Shown in pieces: positions 43,116 to 52,639 of a DNA stretch of 64,000 bases. The notes below the pieces were generated by a model. That model searched no databases, had not been told where the DNA came from, and worked only from the letters and a program-made list of their open reading frames with translations. Source of the stretch: JASLQO01 sp002327525 (lineage in GTDB: Bacteria > Pseudomonadota > Gammaproteobacteria > Pseudomonadales > Azotimanducaceae); the NCBI GenBank assembly GCA_030744435.1, contig JASLQO010000020.1, positions 1 through 64,000 on the forward strand, in the 5' to 3' direction. The translations under genes were made by a program, and so were the position numbers. Positions within the stretch are counted from its first letter, which is position 1. Every line of letters begins with the position of its first letter.

Positions 43116-45689
43116 TCACTGAGGTTCGAGTTGTCCGCTGCGCCACTGCTCGACGATTGCACCCTCGAAGTCCCCCGTGAGAAACAGACTCTGGAACAGG
43201 GACGGCAGAACCCCATTAACCGTCAGGTTCAGCCGAATGGGATGTCCATCATACAGTTCCGGGTTGCGGCCGAGCAGATGTATGCTGATCTCGTAGCCTC
43301 CTTCAGCATCGTATCCGAGAGTTCCCCGAAGTGTATCGTATTGAAAATTTTCTAGCGCGCGCAGGCCGATGTTTTTTGCTGGCACTGCCGAACGGAAGCG
43401 TATCGATCCCGGGGTGCGTGCTTCGAACCGGCCCGCTTTGACCACCAATGCATCACCCTCGGAGTCGAGCGGGATGTGCGCATCGATCTGACCCGTTGCG
43501 GAAAGGCCGCTGATATCGAGAGCTGCGAGCAACGCGGCAAGGTCGAATCCCCGCCAGGTGACGTTCGTCGTCTGGAGAGCATCGCGAAGCAGATGAATCC
43601 GCTCGCTCGAGATCTCGCCATCGAAGAGGTTGATGTGTGGTCGAAGCAGGACGACATCTTCACTATCGAGTGCCCGGAGCCCGAGGCTAGCAGTAGTTAA
43701 TTCGAATCCCGCCGCCAGCGTCGCGCCAGGCGCTTCGATGGTTCCGCGGGTGTGGATTTGCTCGGCGAATGTAACCATGAGGTCAGTACTGATGTTGTGG
43801 GCCCTGGACTTCCCATAGCCCACCTCCAGATCTCTGCCGGAAACCGTGGCCTTGCCGGTAACATCCTCCGCGGCGCTGAAATCACCCTCCAGGATGACCT
43901 CGCCCGCAAGCCAATGAAGATCAGCCGGTGTCTGCATACCCACGTACCTCAAGAATGCTTCCAACTGGCTGGAGGCAACGACGGTGGGCGGGAGACGGGC
44001 CGTGGCGGTGGCCTGTTCGAAATCCGCATCGATGCGCAGTGCGAATTCCGGGCCCCGATGTATGTGGATGGCCGCGTCACCGCGAAATCGCCACGGCGAA
44101 TCGAGACGCCCCGACACGCTCGCGTCGAAATCGCGGTAGTCGATGCCATCGACGACGGCAAAGGCGTTGGTTGCGCTCAGATCGATCTCACCCACCGGAA
44201 TGCCGGGTGCTGGGGTGCCAGGCCAGGGGCCGACGACGAGTGGTACCGCGAGGTTGCCGTGCGCCATGAGTGCGGGAGCGCCAAACGTGTTGCCGTCAAG
44301 CGTGAGATCTGCTCCGGCCGCCTGGAGGTCGAATCCGTCGAAAACGAACCGCGAGGCGCTATCGGGCCGCAGTCGAAGGCGCGCGGCGCCCTCTACTGCC
44401 AGTTCCTCGATGTGCAAGCGCTCCGAGATCGTGCAGCAGGCGGCAGCCGCAAGAGACGTGAATTGGAGGCGACCCTCAACACTCAGTTCACCACGTGTCC
44501 AGTCATCGACGGGAAACTCGGCGCGAACGCTTCCCCCCCCGATGGTCGCGCGTGCGCGCTCCCCGGCGGAGACGACGGCGTCAAAGTGTCCGGCAATCGT
44601 TTCCGGCGCCGGGATTCCAGTATGGCTGCGCAGCGTGGTTCCGGGAGCCAGCCGCAACTCGGCGTCAATGATTGGTGAGAACGGATCGAATTCCAGTCCG
44701 GGCAACGCGGATGACAAATAGTCGAGCCAGAACGCTGCTGGTCCACGCAGACGCAGCGCGCTATCACCACTCGCGCGTAGGGTCAGATGATCGGCGATCT
44801 CACCCTCAAGGGTGAGATCCGCGCTGGCGACGTGGTCAGCGTGTATGAATGACAGTTGCTCGCCGCGCAAACGAATCTCGCGACGCCCATTGCCGGCGAG
44901 CTGTTCGAACTCAAGGGCGATTGCGCCGCTCACGGAAGATGCGTTCGATGCGTTCTGCGTCAGGAAGGATGCCCACTCCTGTACGAACGAGGGGTCGAGT
45001 GCATGCAGCTGAAGCTCGATGTTCAATCGAGATTCGATTGAGGAAACGGTCGTTTGTTGTCGAAGGTGCAGCGCGGCGAGTGGTGCTGGATCCTCGCCCG
45101 CGGGGATGCGCACCTCGAGTTTCGAGACGCCGGCACCGACGTGGAGTTCGAGCAGGCCGGCGTGGCCGGGGAACAGCACCGGATCGAATTGTGCTGTGAG
45201 CCGTTGTGTGTCCCCGATGGATTCGAGATGCAGATTGCCGAATCTTACCTCCAGTCCGGCGGCAGGGATGGATACATCCAACCGCTCTATGTGTGCTGGC
45301 GGCAGGTCGGGCGGCAGATTCAATCCGGGTAGAACGAGATCATCGAGGCCCAGCGGCTGCTCGGACGCAGTCGCAGGCATGGCGCGCAGGCGGATTCGGT
45401 GTGCGTGCACGCGCCACTCGTGCCACGCGACAGTGACATCCGTCGCTTCTGTTTCTACGCGCATGTCTGCCAATTGGGCGAAGAGTTCCGCGCGCCGAAT
45501 ATGCAGGCCCGCTAAGCTGGGGCGTTCTACGTCAAACGCGTCGAGCCGCCATCCTTGCGGCAGAACCTGCCGCACTGCGGAAGGTGCCCATATCGGAGTA
45601 GTGAACCACGCGAGCGCCGTTGCAATCGCGAACGTTGCGAGTGCGGTGGCGATGTAGCGTCTGACGAAGGCAGGAGGCACGCGGCACAC
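43116..45689 (-). CDS. ydbH: YdbH-family AsmA-like intermembrane phospholipid transporter
   Basis: 857 residues, usual size for YdbH. One N-terminal membrane anchor (YIATALATFAIATALAWFTT) precedes a long beta-rich chain, with low-complexity alternation of polar and hydrophobic residues typical of the hydrophobic groove proteins TamB/YhdP/YdbH. The C-terminus has YDAEGGYEISIHLLGRNPEL. It bridges inner and outer membranes and carries phospholipids outward. The start is GTG at 45689; a second GTG three codons later is possible. Operon: ydbH-ynbE-ydbL. Confidence 0.9.
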   Translation of the reverse strand: MCRVPPAFVRRYIATALATFAIATALAWFTTPIWAPSAVRQVLPQGWRLDAFDVERPSLAGLHIRRAELFAQLADMRVETEATDVTVAWHEWRVHAHRIRLRAMPATASEQPLGLDDLVLPGLNLPPDLPPAHIERLDVSIPAAGLEVRFGNLHLESIGDTQRLTAQFDPVLFPGHAGLLELHVGAGVSKLEVRIPAGEDPAPLAALHLRQQTTVSSIESRLNIELQLHALDPSFVQEWASFLTQNASNASSVSGAIALEFEQLAGNGRREIRLRGEQLSFIHADHVASADLTLEGEIADHLTLRASGDSALRLRGPAAFWLDYLSSALPGLEFDPFSPIIDAELRLAPGTTLRSHTGIPAPETIAGHFDAVVSAGERARATIGGGSVRAEFPVDDWTRGELSVEGRLQFTSLAAAACCTISERLHIEELAVEGAARLRLRPDSASRFVFDGFDLQAAGADLTLDGNTFGAPALMAHGNLAVPLVVGPWPGTPAPGIPVGEIDLSATNAFAVVDGIDYRDFDASVSGRLDSPWRFRGDAAIHIHRGPEFALRIDADFEQATATARLPPTVVASSQLEAFLRYVGMQTPADLHWLAGEVILEGDFSAAEDVTGKATVSGRDLEVGYGKSRAHNISTDLMVTFAEQIHTRGTIEAPGATLAAGFELTTASLGLRALDSEDVVLLRPHINLFDGEISSERIHLLRDALQTTNVTWRGFDLAALLAALDISGLSATGQIDAHIPLDSEGDALVVKAGRFEARTPGSIRFRSAVPAKNIGLRALENFQYDTLRGTLGYDAEGGYEISIHLLGRNPELYDGHPIRLNLTVNGVLPSLFQSLFLTGDFEGAIVEQWRSGQLEPQ

Positions 45690-45757
45690 GTCCGGGCGAG
45701 AATTGGATCACGAAGCATAGCGCGCTCTGTACCTGTTTTGGGGTGGCCCTGCGTAAT

Positions 45758-46760
45758 TCATGGTGGCAGCGATGGAGGTGGAGGCACGCGTTGCGTACCC
45801 CACGCCCGGGATCGCCGGTCAGCGCGCTCCGGCCGACGCTGCCGCCGTGCCTCGGCGGCACATCGCTGCATCGCCACGAACTCACGCGCATCCAGACCAC
45901 CGTCGCCGTTCGTATCGACGCCTTTGAAGCCCTGCACGAGGCGTTTCTTCAGATTCGGTGGCAACTCGCTCCATACCGGCTTGCCGTCCATATCCTGGTC
46001 CATGAAGCCGATGATGTAGTTCTCGAACACACCCTCTTGATCCTTGCTGAGATCCTCGCTTTCCGTGGAGCCGACCAGGATGTGGTGTACTACCACGTTG
46101 CGGTCGCCGGGCACGACGGTCGCTGACGTGACCCAGATGTCACGGTCGAGTGGGTTTTTTCACGACCGGAAAGTTGTAGTCCACGATGCCGCTTGCCGGG
46201 ATCTCGACGATGAGGTTCGGCTCTGCGAGGGGCCATTCGGTGACACGCGTGTTTGCCACGACCAGAGGATCGGGTCCCTCGCCGAGCGCAGCGCCCGCCT
46301 CGATCCAGTGGGTGAGAGTCTGCACCTGATCGACGGAAAGGCTGCGATCACCCTTCCAGGTGCCGACATGAGGACCCGCGTGCCAGGGCGGCATGCGCTT
46401 GGTGCGGATCACTTTGCAAATCATGGGCGCAAAACCGCGCACCATGTTGTAGTCCGGCATTGCTCAGGAGCCGATGCCGCCTTGTGTGGCATGCCACACA
46501 CTTTTGCTGCAGCAGCGGTGCGATCGTTTCGCTGTAGCTGATCTGCTCATGCGCCTTGCCGCGTTCCGTGAAATTAATGAGGCAGCCGTTGACCTGAATC
46601 ATGAATACGATGGCTGCCGCATCGCGGTGGTAATACAGCTCACGTGCTTTGCCTTCGTGATCGAGCAGCACGAAATTGTCCACACGCAGGGCCTGAGCTG
46701 GCTGGGGCGTCAGAGTACCGAGCGTCGCCAACAGCGTGGCCAGAATGACACTGGTGCGTC
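45758..46760 (-). pseudogene. decayed redoxin/cytochrome c/EF-hand protein
   Basis: Three frames of one gene. The first (near 46731 to 46480) has a signal-like VILATLLATLGTLTPQPAQA, then VDNFVLLDHEGKARELYYHR. It jumps from VFMIQVNGC directly to LINFTERGKAHEQISYSETI, skipping most of the redoxin domain, and ends in the heme motif KCVACH. A frameshift and a TGA at 46464-46466 (normally Trp) follow, then MPDYNMVRGFAPMICKVIRT and WPLAEPNLIVEIPASGIVDY. Another shift at an A-run leads to GDRNVVVHHILVGSTESEDL and an EF-hand DTNGDGGLDAREFV. It was a periplasmic redox protein. Confidence 0.7.
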
Positions 46761-47795
46761 ACACTCAGATCTCCGAACGGAAGTAAGCAGGGGAATACCG
46801 AGGTATAGCGCGTCAAGGTGTCGCAGAATAGATGCGCCTATGAGGTCCGCGTGGCTCTCCATCAACCAGTGTCCGGCGTCGAGTTCTACTTCGGTGAAGG
46901 GCCCGTCCAGATAACGGCCCTGGGCCGCCACTGCGGAGCGGCCCACCGCGGGATCTTTGTTGCCCCAGATGAACAGCACAGGTAAGCGCACGACGGGATC
47001 GGCCTCGCTGTCCTCCAGCGCTGCTGCCCGGTACCAATTGAGCGCTGCGGTGAGGGCGCCGGGTTCCCTGAAAACAGTGACGTATTCCTCGCGTACGGCA
47101 GTGGCGTGCTCGGCATAGAGCGTTTTCAGCAAGCTCAACCCATTGAAAGTAAGGAGTATTTCGGGGAGTAAGGGGGTTCGGAAGAGCAACATGTAGCTAC
47201 TCTTCGATTGCTGCTCCGCATCATTGGCGATGGCCTCGCCAAACGCGGCCAGATGGGGTATGGACAGCGACGTCCAGCTTTCCAGGCGTTCGGCGTGGTG
47301 CATGGCCATGCCCCAGCCCACCCCTGCCCCCCAGTCGTGTCCGACCAGATGGAAGGTATCGAAACCCACGTGCTCGGCCACGTCTAGCACGTCCTGCATC
47401 AGGTGGGCGATTTGATAATCCGAAACGGATTCCGGCCGCGCTCCGGGGGAATAACCCCGCTGATCGAAAGCGACCACTCGATAACCGGCTGTCGCGAGAG
47501 TGTTGATCAGAGGCGTCCACATCACGGAGGTTTCGGGAAATCCGTGCAGCAGCACCACGTTCCCCTTCGGTTGGGGAGTTCGAAAACCTGCAACCCGAGC
47601 ACGAAACTCAAGGGCACCGGTGCCTATGCGTACCAGTCCATCAGGTTGATTCGGGGCGAACAGCGGCAACCCGGCGGTGTGCGCTGTATGCGAGCGGTCA
47701 TGGTCGAGCGATGCCCATGCGCCCAGCCACATTACCGCGACTGTGCCGACCACGAGCACGAGCAGTACCAGAATCAGGCGTTTGATCCACAACAT
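46710..47795 (-). CDS. alpha/beta hydrolase, epoxide-hydrolase-like
   Basis: 361 residues with an N-terminal membrane anchor (MLWIKRLILVLLVLVVGTVA). The alpha/beta fold carries HGFPETSVMWTPLI (oxyanion hole), the nucleophile HDWGAG and a late VELDAGHWLMESHADLI bringing the catalytic His. It is probably a hydrolase facing the periplasm or cytosolic membrane face. The ATG at 47795 follows GGAGGT at a spacing of seven. The last ~30 residues (SVRRSECDAPVSFWPRCWRR) are not family-like and overlap the start of the decayed redoxin gene, so the stop may have been shifted. Confidence 0.85.
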   Translation of the reverse strand: MLWIKRLILVLLVLVVGTVAVMWLGAWASLDHDRSHTAHTAGLPLFAPNQPDGLVRIGTGALEFRARVAGFRTPQPKGNVVLLHGFPETSVMWTPLINTLATAGYRVVAFDQRGYSPGARPESVSDYQIAHLMQDVLDVAEHVGFDTFHLVGHDWGAGVGWGMAMHHAERLESWTSLSIPHLAAFGEAIANDAEQQSKSSYMLLFRTPLLPEILLTFNGLSLLKTLYAEHATAVREEYVTVFREPGALTAALNWYRAAALEDSEADPVVRLPVLFIWGNKDPAVGRSAVAAQGRYLDGPFTEVELDAGHWLMESHADLIGASILRHLDALYLGIPLLTSVRRSECDAPVSFWPRCWRRSVL

Positions 47796-47880
47796 GTCCA
47801 CGACCTCCGGATGGCAGATGCACGTTTGTGCTCTATCAGGGTTTAAAGTACGCCTTTCGACCCACGGTGGGAAACACGAA

Positions 47881-48055
47881 GTGAAACCCTTCAGAGATGC
47901 GGCTGCCGGTATTCAGCAACACGGCATCACCCGGGTGGCCTTTCCGCGCATGGACGATCCAAAGATGATTCCACTTTGGTTTGGGGAAGGGGATGCGGTA
48001 ACGCCGGAGTTCATCCGAGAGGCCGCCAAGACGGTGCAGATGGGTGTGCAGCTAG
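47881..48055 (+). pseudogene. N-terminal stub of class I/II aminotransferase
   Basis: From GTG at 47881 the frame reads VKPFRDAAAGIQQHGITRVA, FPRMDDPKMIPLWFGEGDAV and TPEFIREAAKTVQMGV, the N-terminal arm of PLP-dependent class I/II aminotransferases (the IPLWFGEGD...TP motif). About 55 of ~390 residues remain; nothing of the PLP domain is left before the end of the CysZ gene on the other strand. Truncated remnant. Confidence 0.6.
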
Positions 48056-48094
48056 GAGGAAAAACGCGCGATCAGATCCATGGAGGAAAGCGGC

Positions 48095-48847
48095 CTAGTA
48101 GTCCTTGCGGGGTGTGCCCCCGGAGCTCTGGACATCGCTCTCCAACCGATGCCACAGCAAGGTGCCGCCCGCGACGGCGACCGGTATCACGAGAATGTTG
48201 ACGATCGGTACCGACATGAGGGCCGTGGTGCACCCCCCGAAGGCGATAGCGCTCAAGCGATGCTCGCGCAGTCGCGAACAGGTGTCTTTGAATGGTCGAG
48301 CCCAGTTTTCTGCAGGCAGATCGGCGAACTGAACGGCCATCACCCACGCGCCGAAGAAAAACCAGATCAGCGGCGAGACGGCGTTGACCACGGGAATCAG
48401 AGTCAGCAGGAAGGCCGCCAGCAGCCGCGGCAAGTGGTAGAGCATTTTCCGTGCCTCGCGTTTCACTGCGGCGGCGATGGAGGCGAGCAGTGGGGGCTCG
48501 GGTGGAGCCTCGGGTAGCCCGGCTCTGCGTTCAACCACACGCGACAGTTTGCCCATGAACGGCCCGGAGAAAGCGGCGGCGAGCAAACCGAACAGCCAGC
48601 CGCCCACCAGGAAGACGAACAGATAAATCAGCGGTGTGAGCAGCCAGTCGAGAAACGACAGCCATTCAGGCAGAACCGCGAGCGCCCGTTCGGACAGAGC
48701 GTCTATGGTCGTGATGGCAAACCACAGTCCCATCGCGACGACGAAGAAACTGATCAGGGCAGGAACCAGTATGAAACGCCAGATACCGCGTTGCCGCAGA
48801 ATGCGGTAGCCATCGCCGAAAGCGCCGATGCCGGTTGCGACACTCAC
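48095..48847 (-). CDS. EI24/CysZ-like membrane protein
   Basis: 250 residues with about four to five membrane segments: RFILVPALISFFVVAMGLWF, LTPLIYLFVFLVGGWLFGLL, LLAAFLLTLIPVVNAVSPLI. The glycine/proline motif and positions match the EI24 domain of CysZ, a sulfate or small-anion channel. The gene is downstream of, and its start overlaps, the aminotransferase stop (one base), so they share an operon. Sulfate uptake is possible but not shown by the neighbours. Confidence 0.8.
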   Translation of the reverse strand: MSVATGIGAFGDGYRILRQRGIWRFILVPALISFFVVAMGLWFAITTIDALSERALAVLPEWLSFLDWLLTPLIYLFVFLVGGWLFGLLAAAFSGPFMGKLSRVVERRAGLPEAPPEPPLLASIAAAVKREARKMLYHLPRLLAAFLLTLIPVVNAVSPLIWFFFGAWVMAVQFADLPAENWARPFKDTCSRLREHRLSAIAFGGCTTALMSVPIVNILVIPVAVAGGTLLWHRLESDVQSSGGTPRKDY

Positions 48848-50172
48848 TATCCACCGGTCCCCTGGTCTACCGCCGCGCTCAGTGTGTCCACCATGAAGTC
48901 GATCTCGGCTTCGGTGATGATGAAGGGTGGGCCCATGCACACGATGTCGCGCACGACTCCCGTGCCTCCGCCATAGAAAAACACGCCCCGTTTGAGTCCC
49001 GCGCCCACGACGCGATTGGTGATGTTGCGCTCCGCGGCGAAAGGCTCGAGGGTGTCGCGATCCTCGACCAGCTCGATGGCCTGTAATAGTCCGCGCCCCC
49101 GCACCTCGGCCACGTATGGATGGTTGGAGAAGGCATCGTTGAGTCTGCGCTCGAGCTTCTCTCCCAACGTCCTGGCCCGTTCTACCAGCCCGTCCTCGGA
49201 CATTATCGTCAGCACCTCGGCGGCCGCGGCGCACGCTGCCGGGTGCGCACCGAAGGTGTGGAACATGACGTTCATGCCGCCGTCGTCCAGCGCCTGTCCG
49301 ATGTCTTCGCGAGTAAATACGCCGCCGAGCGGTGCATAGCCTCCGGCGAGCCCCTTCCCGGAGACCAGAATGTCCGGTTCGATGTCCCAATGTTGATAAC
49401 CGAAAGGTAAACCGGTGCGCCCGAATCCTGTCATCACCTCGTCCATGATCAATAAGACTCCAAACTCGTCGCACAGCGCCCGGATGCCCTCCCAATAACC
49501 ATCAGGTGGAACGATGGCCCCGCCCGAGGAGCCGGTGATGGGCTCGGCGACGAATGCGGCGATGGTTTGAGCTCCAACCGCCTCGAATACCGCTCTGGTA
49601 GCGTCGATGTAGTGGGCACCGGCATCCGGATGGTGCGATCCCAGCGGACAGCGAAGCGGATAAGGTGTGGGAGCTTTGGGGTAGGTGTCGAAGCTCTGCT
49701 TGAGCGCGTGGGTGAAACCCTTCTTTCTGCCTTCGTGACCACCGGCCGCCATCGTCACCAGCGTGGTGCCATGATAGGAGATCTCTCGTCCGAGGATGCG
49801 GGTGCGGGCATGGTCGCCCCGGGCGGCATGGTACTGGAGTGCGATCTTGATGGCCGACTCGACCGCCTCGCTGCCACCGGAGGTCATGTGTATCCGCGAA
49901 AGCCGTTGTGGCAGCCAGTCATCGGTCAGTGTGTTGGCAAGTCTCTCTCGCCCCGGGGTCAGCCAGGGTGGAACGACGTAGGTCGTTTGAAGCGTCGCCT
50001 CGGCAACCCTGTCGGCGACCCGTGCCAGTCCGTGGCCGACGTTGACGACTATCGCGCCGCCTGCCGCATCGAGCAGGCGCTGCCCATCGTCGGTGTACAG
50101 ATAGACTCCCTCGGTGTTCACGATGTTGATGCTGCGGCCGGGAGAGAACGGCCAGTTTACGTCCCGGGTCAT
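48847..50172 (-). CDS. class III pyridoxal-phosphate aminotransferase
   Basis: 441 residues. The N-terminus has LLDAAGGAIVVNVGHGLARV. The PLP region includes EPITGSSGGAIVPPDGYWEG, LLIMDEVMTGFGRTG and the Schiff-base Lys in ILVSGKGLAGGYAPLGGVFT. It converts an amine or omega-amino acid to an aldehyde using 2-oxoacid acceptor. The exact substrate is not clear: the length fits omega-amino acid:pyruvate transaminases. The operon is MORN lipoprotein, this gene and the CysZ-like gene. Confidence 0.9.
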   Translation of the reverse strand: MTRDVNWPFSPGRSINIVNTEGVYLYTDDGQRLLDAAGGAIVVNVGHGLARVADRVAEATLQTTYVVPPWLTPGRERLANTLTDDWLPQRLSRIHMTSGGSEAVESAIKIALQYHAARGDHARTRILGREISYHGTTLVTMAAGGHEGRKKGFTHALKQSFDTYPKAPTPYPLRCPLGSHHPDAGAHYIDATRAVFEAVGAQTIAAFVAEPITGSSGGAIVPPDGYWEGIRALCDEFGVLLIMDEVMTGFGRTGLPFGYQHWDIEPDILVSGKGLAGGYAPLGGVFTREDIGQALDDGGMNVMFHTFGAHPAACAAAAEVLTIMSEDGLVERARTLGEKLERRLNDAFSNHPYVAEVRGRGLLQAIELVEDRDTLEPFAAERNITNRVVGAGLKRGVFFYGGGTGVVRDIVCMGPPFIITEAEIDFMVDTLSAAVDQGTGG

Positions 50173-50174
50173 GC

Positions 50175-51050
50175 TCAGCCTTCCTTGCTATGATGGTTGA
50201 TCAGTTTGAGGTGTTCACCCGCTTCGTCAATGCCCTTCTCGGATGCGAGTGTCAGCCAGTATCGTGTTCTGTGTTTGTCGGGCGGGGGGTCTTTGTACTG
50301 TAGTTTGTACTGTAGATAGGCGAGACCAAACAGCAGACAGGCATGCGGATCACCCGTGCTGGCTTGCCTCTCGAGCCACCCTAGAAACAGGCGTTCCAGC
50401 CGTTCACGGCTGCGGTACAGGGCACCGGCAAACTCGCCTCCACCCGGAAGTTCTACCAGTCCGCTCGCAATGCAGTCGTGGTTCCGTATTCCCGTCAGCC
50501 GAATACCCGAGGCCAGGACACGCATGCCGAGCCCGAGCGGGACGTTGGCCTCCCACAGACCCTCGTGCCTGGAACCGTCGGTGAACGTGGAGCTACCCTG
50601 TCCGTGGCGCTCTCCATCACGCCACTCTCCCTCGTAGGTACTGCCTGAGGCATCCTCCCAGATTCCGGAGCCGTGCCGTCGGTCCGCGTGCCATTGACCC
50701 CGGTAGCGCTCGCCGTAGGACGTGGTCAGTGCGCCACTGCCTCGCCTGAAAGCGGTGACGAAATCACCCTGGTAGATATTGCCGGTGGCGCTTGTCGAAG
50801 TTCCGCGGCCGTGCGGTTTGCCGTGTTCGAGCCGACCCTCGTAACGCCTGCCATCCGCCCATTCGAGGATCGCATCTCCGGTGAACTTAAACCGAGTGCT
50901 GTCGATACGCAGCACCCGGCCATCTGGTAGCGTGAGGGTCGCCGCATCGATGTCGTTGACGCCGGCGGGCGTGACACCCGGGGGGATCTTCACACACCCG
51001 CCAATGATCCATGTCAGGAGGAGGGGCAGCATCGTCAGCCGGTAGGACAT
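50175..51050 (-). CDS. MORN-repeat lipoprotein
   Basis: 291 residues. The signal peptide ends with lipobox LLLTWIIGGCVKIPPG. After ~40 residues come about five MORN repeats: YEGRLEHGKPHGRGT, YQGDFVTAFRRGSGAL, YRGQWHADRRHGSGIW, YEGEWRDGERHGQGSS and HEGLWEANVPLG. The C-terminal part (about 210-291) is a helical domain reminiscent of Sel1 repeats: ACLLFGLAYLQYKLQYKDPP and YWLTLASEKGIDEAGEHLKL. It is probably outer-membrane or periplasmic and may bind lipids or scaffold proteins. Two bases separate it from the aminotransferase. Confidence 0.85.
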   Translation of the reverse strand: MSYRLTMLPLLLTWIIGGCVKIPPGVTPAGVNDIDAATLTLPDGRVLRIDSTRFKFTGDAILEWADGRRYEGRLEHGKPHGRGTSTSATGNIYQGDFVTAFRRGSGALTTSYGERYRGQWHADRRHGSGIWEDASGSTYEGEWRDGERHGQGSSTFTDGSRHEGLWEANVPLGLGMRVLASGIRLTGIRNHDCIASGLVELPGGGEFAGALYRSRERLERLFLGWLERQASTGDPHACLLFGLAYLQYKLQYKDPPPDKHRTRYWLTLASEKGIDEAGEHLKLINHHSKEG

Positions 51051-51162
51051 ACACGGATGAAAGACGATTCCCCGCCAAAACACAAAGCCGCGACTCAGGG
51101 TGCGGCTGTCCGGCGAAGCAGGGTTTGCTAAAGTGCTCGTCTTTGTTGTGCGAGTACGGGAA

Positions 51163-52188
51163 ATGAGTGAAGGGAAGGGCGTTTCGGAGGGGATCGACGC
51201 GGAAGCGGTCACTGGTTGGCTGACTAGGCACATCGAGGGACTGGCACCGCCTGTCACTTTCTCCCTGATCGCCGGGGGTCACTCGAATCTCACGTTTCGA
51301 TGCTTGGATAGTGCCGGAGCAGCGTTCGTGTTGCGCCGCCCACCGCTTGGACACGTCCTTGAAAGCGCGCATGACATGGGCCGCGAACATCGAATCATCT
51401 CGGCACTCGTCGATGAACCCGTACCGGCGCCGCGAACGATAGGTCTGTGCGAGGACCGGGAAGTGAACGGTGCGCCCTTTTATGTCATGCAGTTTGTGGA
51501 TGGTGCGGTATTGCACGATGCGGAAGTGACCCGCGCCATCCCGGAGCACGATCGCCATGCGCTGGGAGTCGACGTCATCGACGTGTTGTCGCGCCTGCAT
51601 GCGGTTGATCCGGACGCCGTCGGCCTTGGTGATCTCGGCCGCAAGGAAGCCTATCTGGCGCGGCAGTTGCGGCGCTGGAACAAGCAGTGGGAAGCGACCA
51701 AGACACACGAGATCCCGGCGATGGAGGCGACCTCCCAAATACTGGAAGCTCGCATGCCGGAGCAAATCGGATCGGCCATCGTGCACGGCGACTACCGTCT
51801 CGGCAACATGATCGTGGGCGAGGGACGAATCCGTGCGGTGCTCGACTGGGAATTATGCACACTAGGCGATCCGCTGGCGGACGTTGGTTACCTGTTGAAC
51901 GCATGGGTGGAACCTGAAGACGGGCTGGGAGAGGTGGCGCCCACGGCGATCGGTGGATTTCCGACGCGTGATGAGTTGTGCCGGCGCTACAGTGACGCCA
52001 CCGGCCGGGATTTGTCGGCGATCAACTACTATCGAGCCTTCTCCCACTGGCGCCTGGCGGCGATCGGCCAGGGTGTCTACAAGCGCTATCTGGTCGGCGC
52101 TATGGGGGATCAGCAGGGCATGGACCTGGATGTCTACAAGGAGTCGGTCGCCACGAGGGCGCAGGCCGCGCTCGATCTGTTGGATTGA
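51163..52188 (+). CDS. phosphotransferase family protein (APH fold, ACAD10/11-like)
   Basis: 341 residues of the aminoglycoside-phosphotransferase/choline kinase fold. The N-lobe has FSLIAGGHSNLTFRCLD, and the catalytic loop is AIVHGDYRLGNMIVGEGRIR with the metal site AVLDWELCTLGDPLADVGYL. In bacteria these stand-alone proteins resemble the kinase domain of human ACAD10/11 and usually neighbour acyl-CoA dehydrogenases, acting on 4-hydroxyacyl-CoAs. That role fits the acyl-CoA theme. The ATG at 51163 is chosen because the upstream extension looks non-coding. Confidence 0.9.
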   Translation: MSEGKGVSEGIDAEAVTGWLTRHIEGLAPPVTFSLIAGGHSNLTFRCLDSAGAAFVLRRPPLGHVLESAHDMGREHRIISALVDEPVPAPRTIGLCEDREVNGAPFYVMQFVDGAVLHDAEVTRAIPEHDRHALGVDVIDVLSRLHAVDPDAVGLGDLGRKEAYLARQLRRWNKQWEATKTHEIPAMEATSQILEARMPEQIGSAIVHGDYRLGNMIVGEGRIRAVLDWELCTLGDPLADVGYLLNAWVEPEDGLGEVAPTAIGGFPTRDELCRRYSDATGRDLSAINYYRAFSHWRLAAIGQGVYKRYLVGAMGDQQGMDLDVYKESVATRAQAALDLLD

Positions 52189-52217
52189 GCGCTGGCGGAG
52201 GTGGGCGTGGCTACTGG

Positions 52218-52534
52218 CTAGCTATCACCCGCGCCGGTTACGACGCCGGCCTGGTTGCGGTTGCGTTCGAGGGATTCGAGGCTTTCGCGAGGCATGCGAT
52301 CCCATTCTTCCTGTGATCGGCACAGCTTGCGTGAAACGCGTGTTCCCGTCTCCCGTTCGCGCCGACAGACGCGCCGGTGGCCGGTGCTTGCCGCGCGGGC
52401 TGTGCGGTGGTTTGACCGGGCGTGGCTGCCGCTGTCTCATCGCTGGTGGAGCGCGCAGCGGGCGTGCCAGCACACCCGGAGAGGAAAAGAACCGTTGTGA
52501 GGCAGATTGCGAGTACGGATGAGCTTTTTGTCAT
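52218..52534 (-). pseudogene. frameshifted small lipoprotein A
   Basis: The start has a lipoprotein signal peptide (VLAICLTTVLFLSGCAG) and a low-complexity linker of Thr, Ala and Gln. Near 52350 the frame is lost: continuing in the next frame gives RETGTRVSRKLCRSQEEWDR and MPRESLESLERNRNQAGV, with the natural stop at 52218. The motif TGTRVSRKLCRSQEEWDRM matches the same region of its paralogue at 52640-52991, which confirms the reconstruction. The function is unknown. Confidence 0.65.
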
Positions 52535-52639
52535 CTCGGCGCTTCATGTTGAATTGCGGCGGGCTAATGTAGTCGATTTTGCGTTGACTCGTAGCGGGCG
52601 AATGTTCGCCCGGTCCGCAGATTTCTGCGGCGCAGGCTC

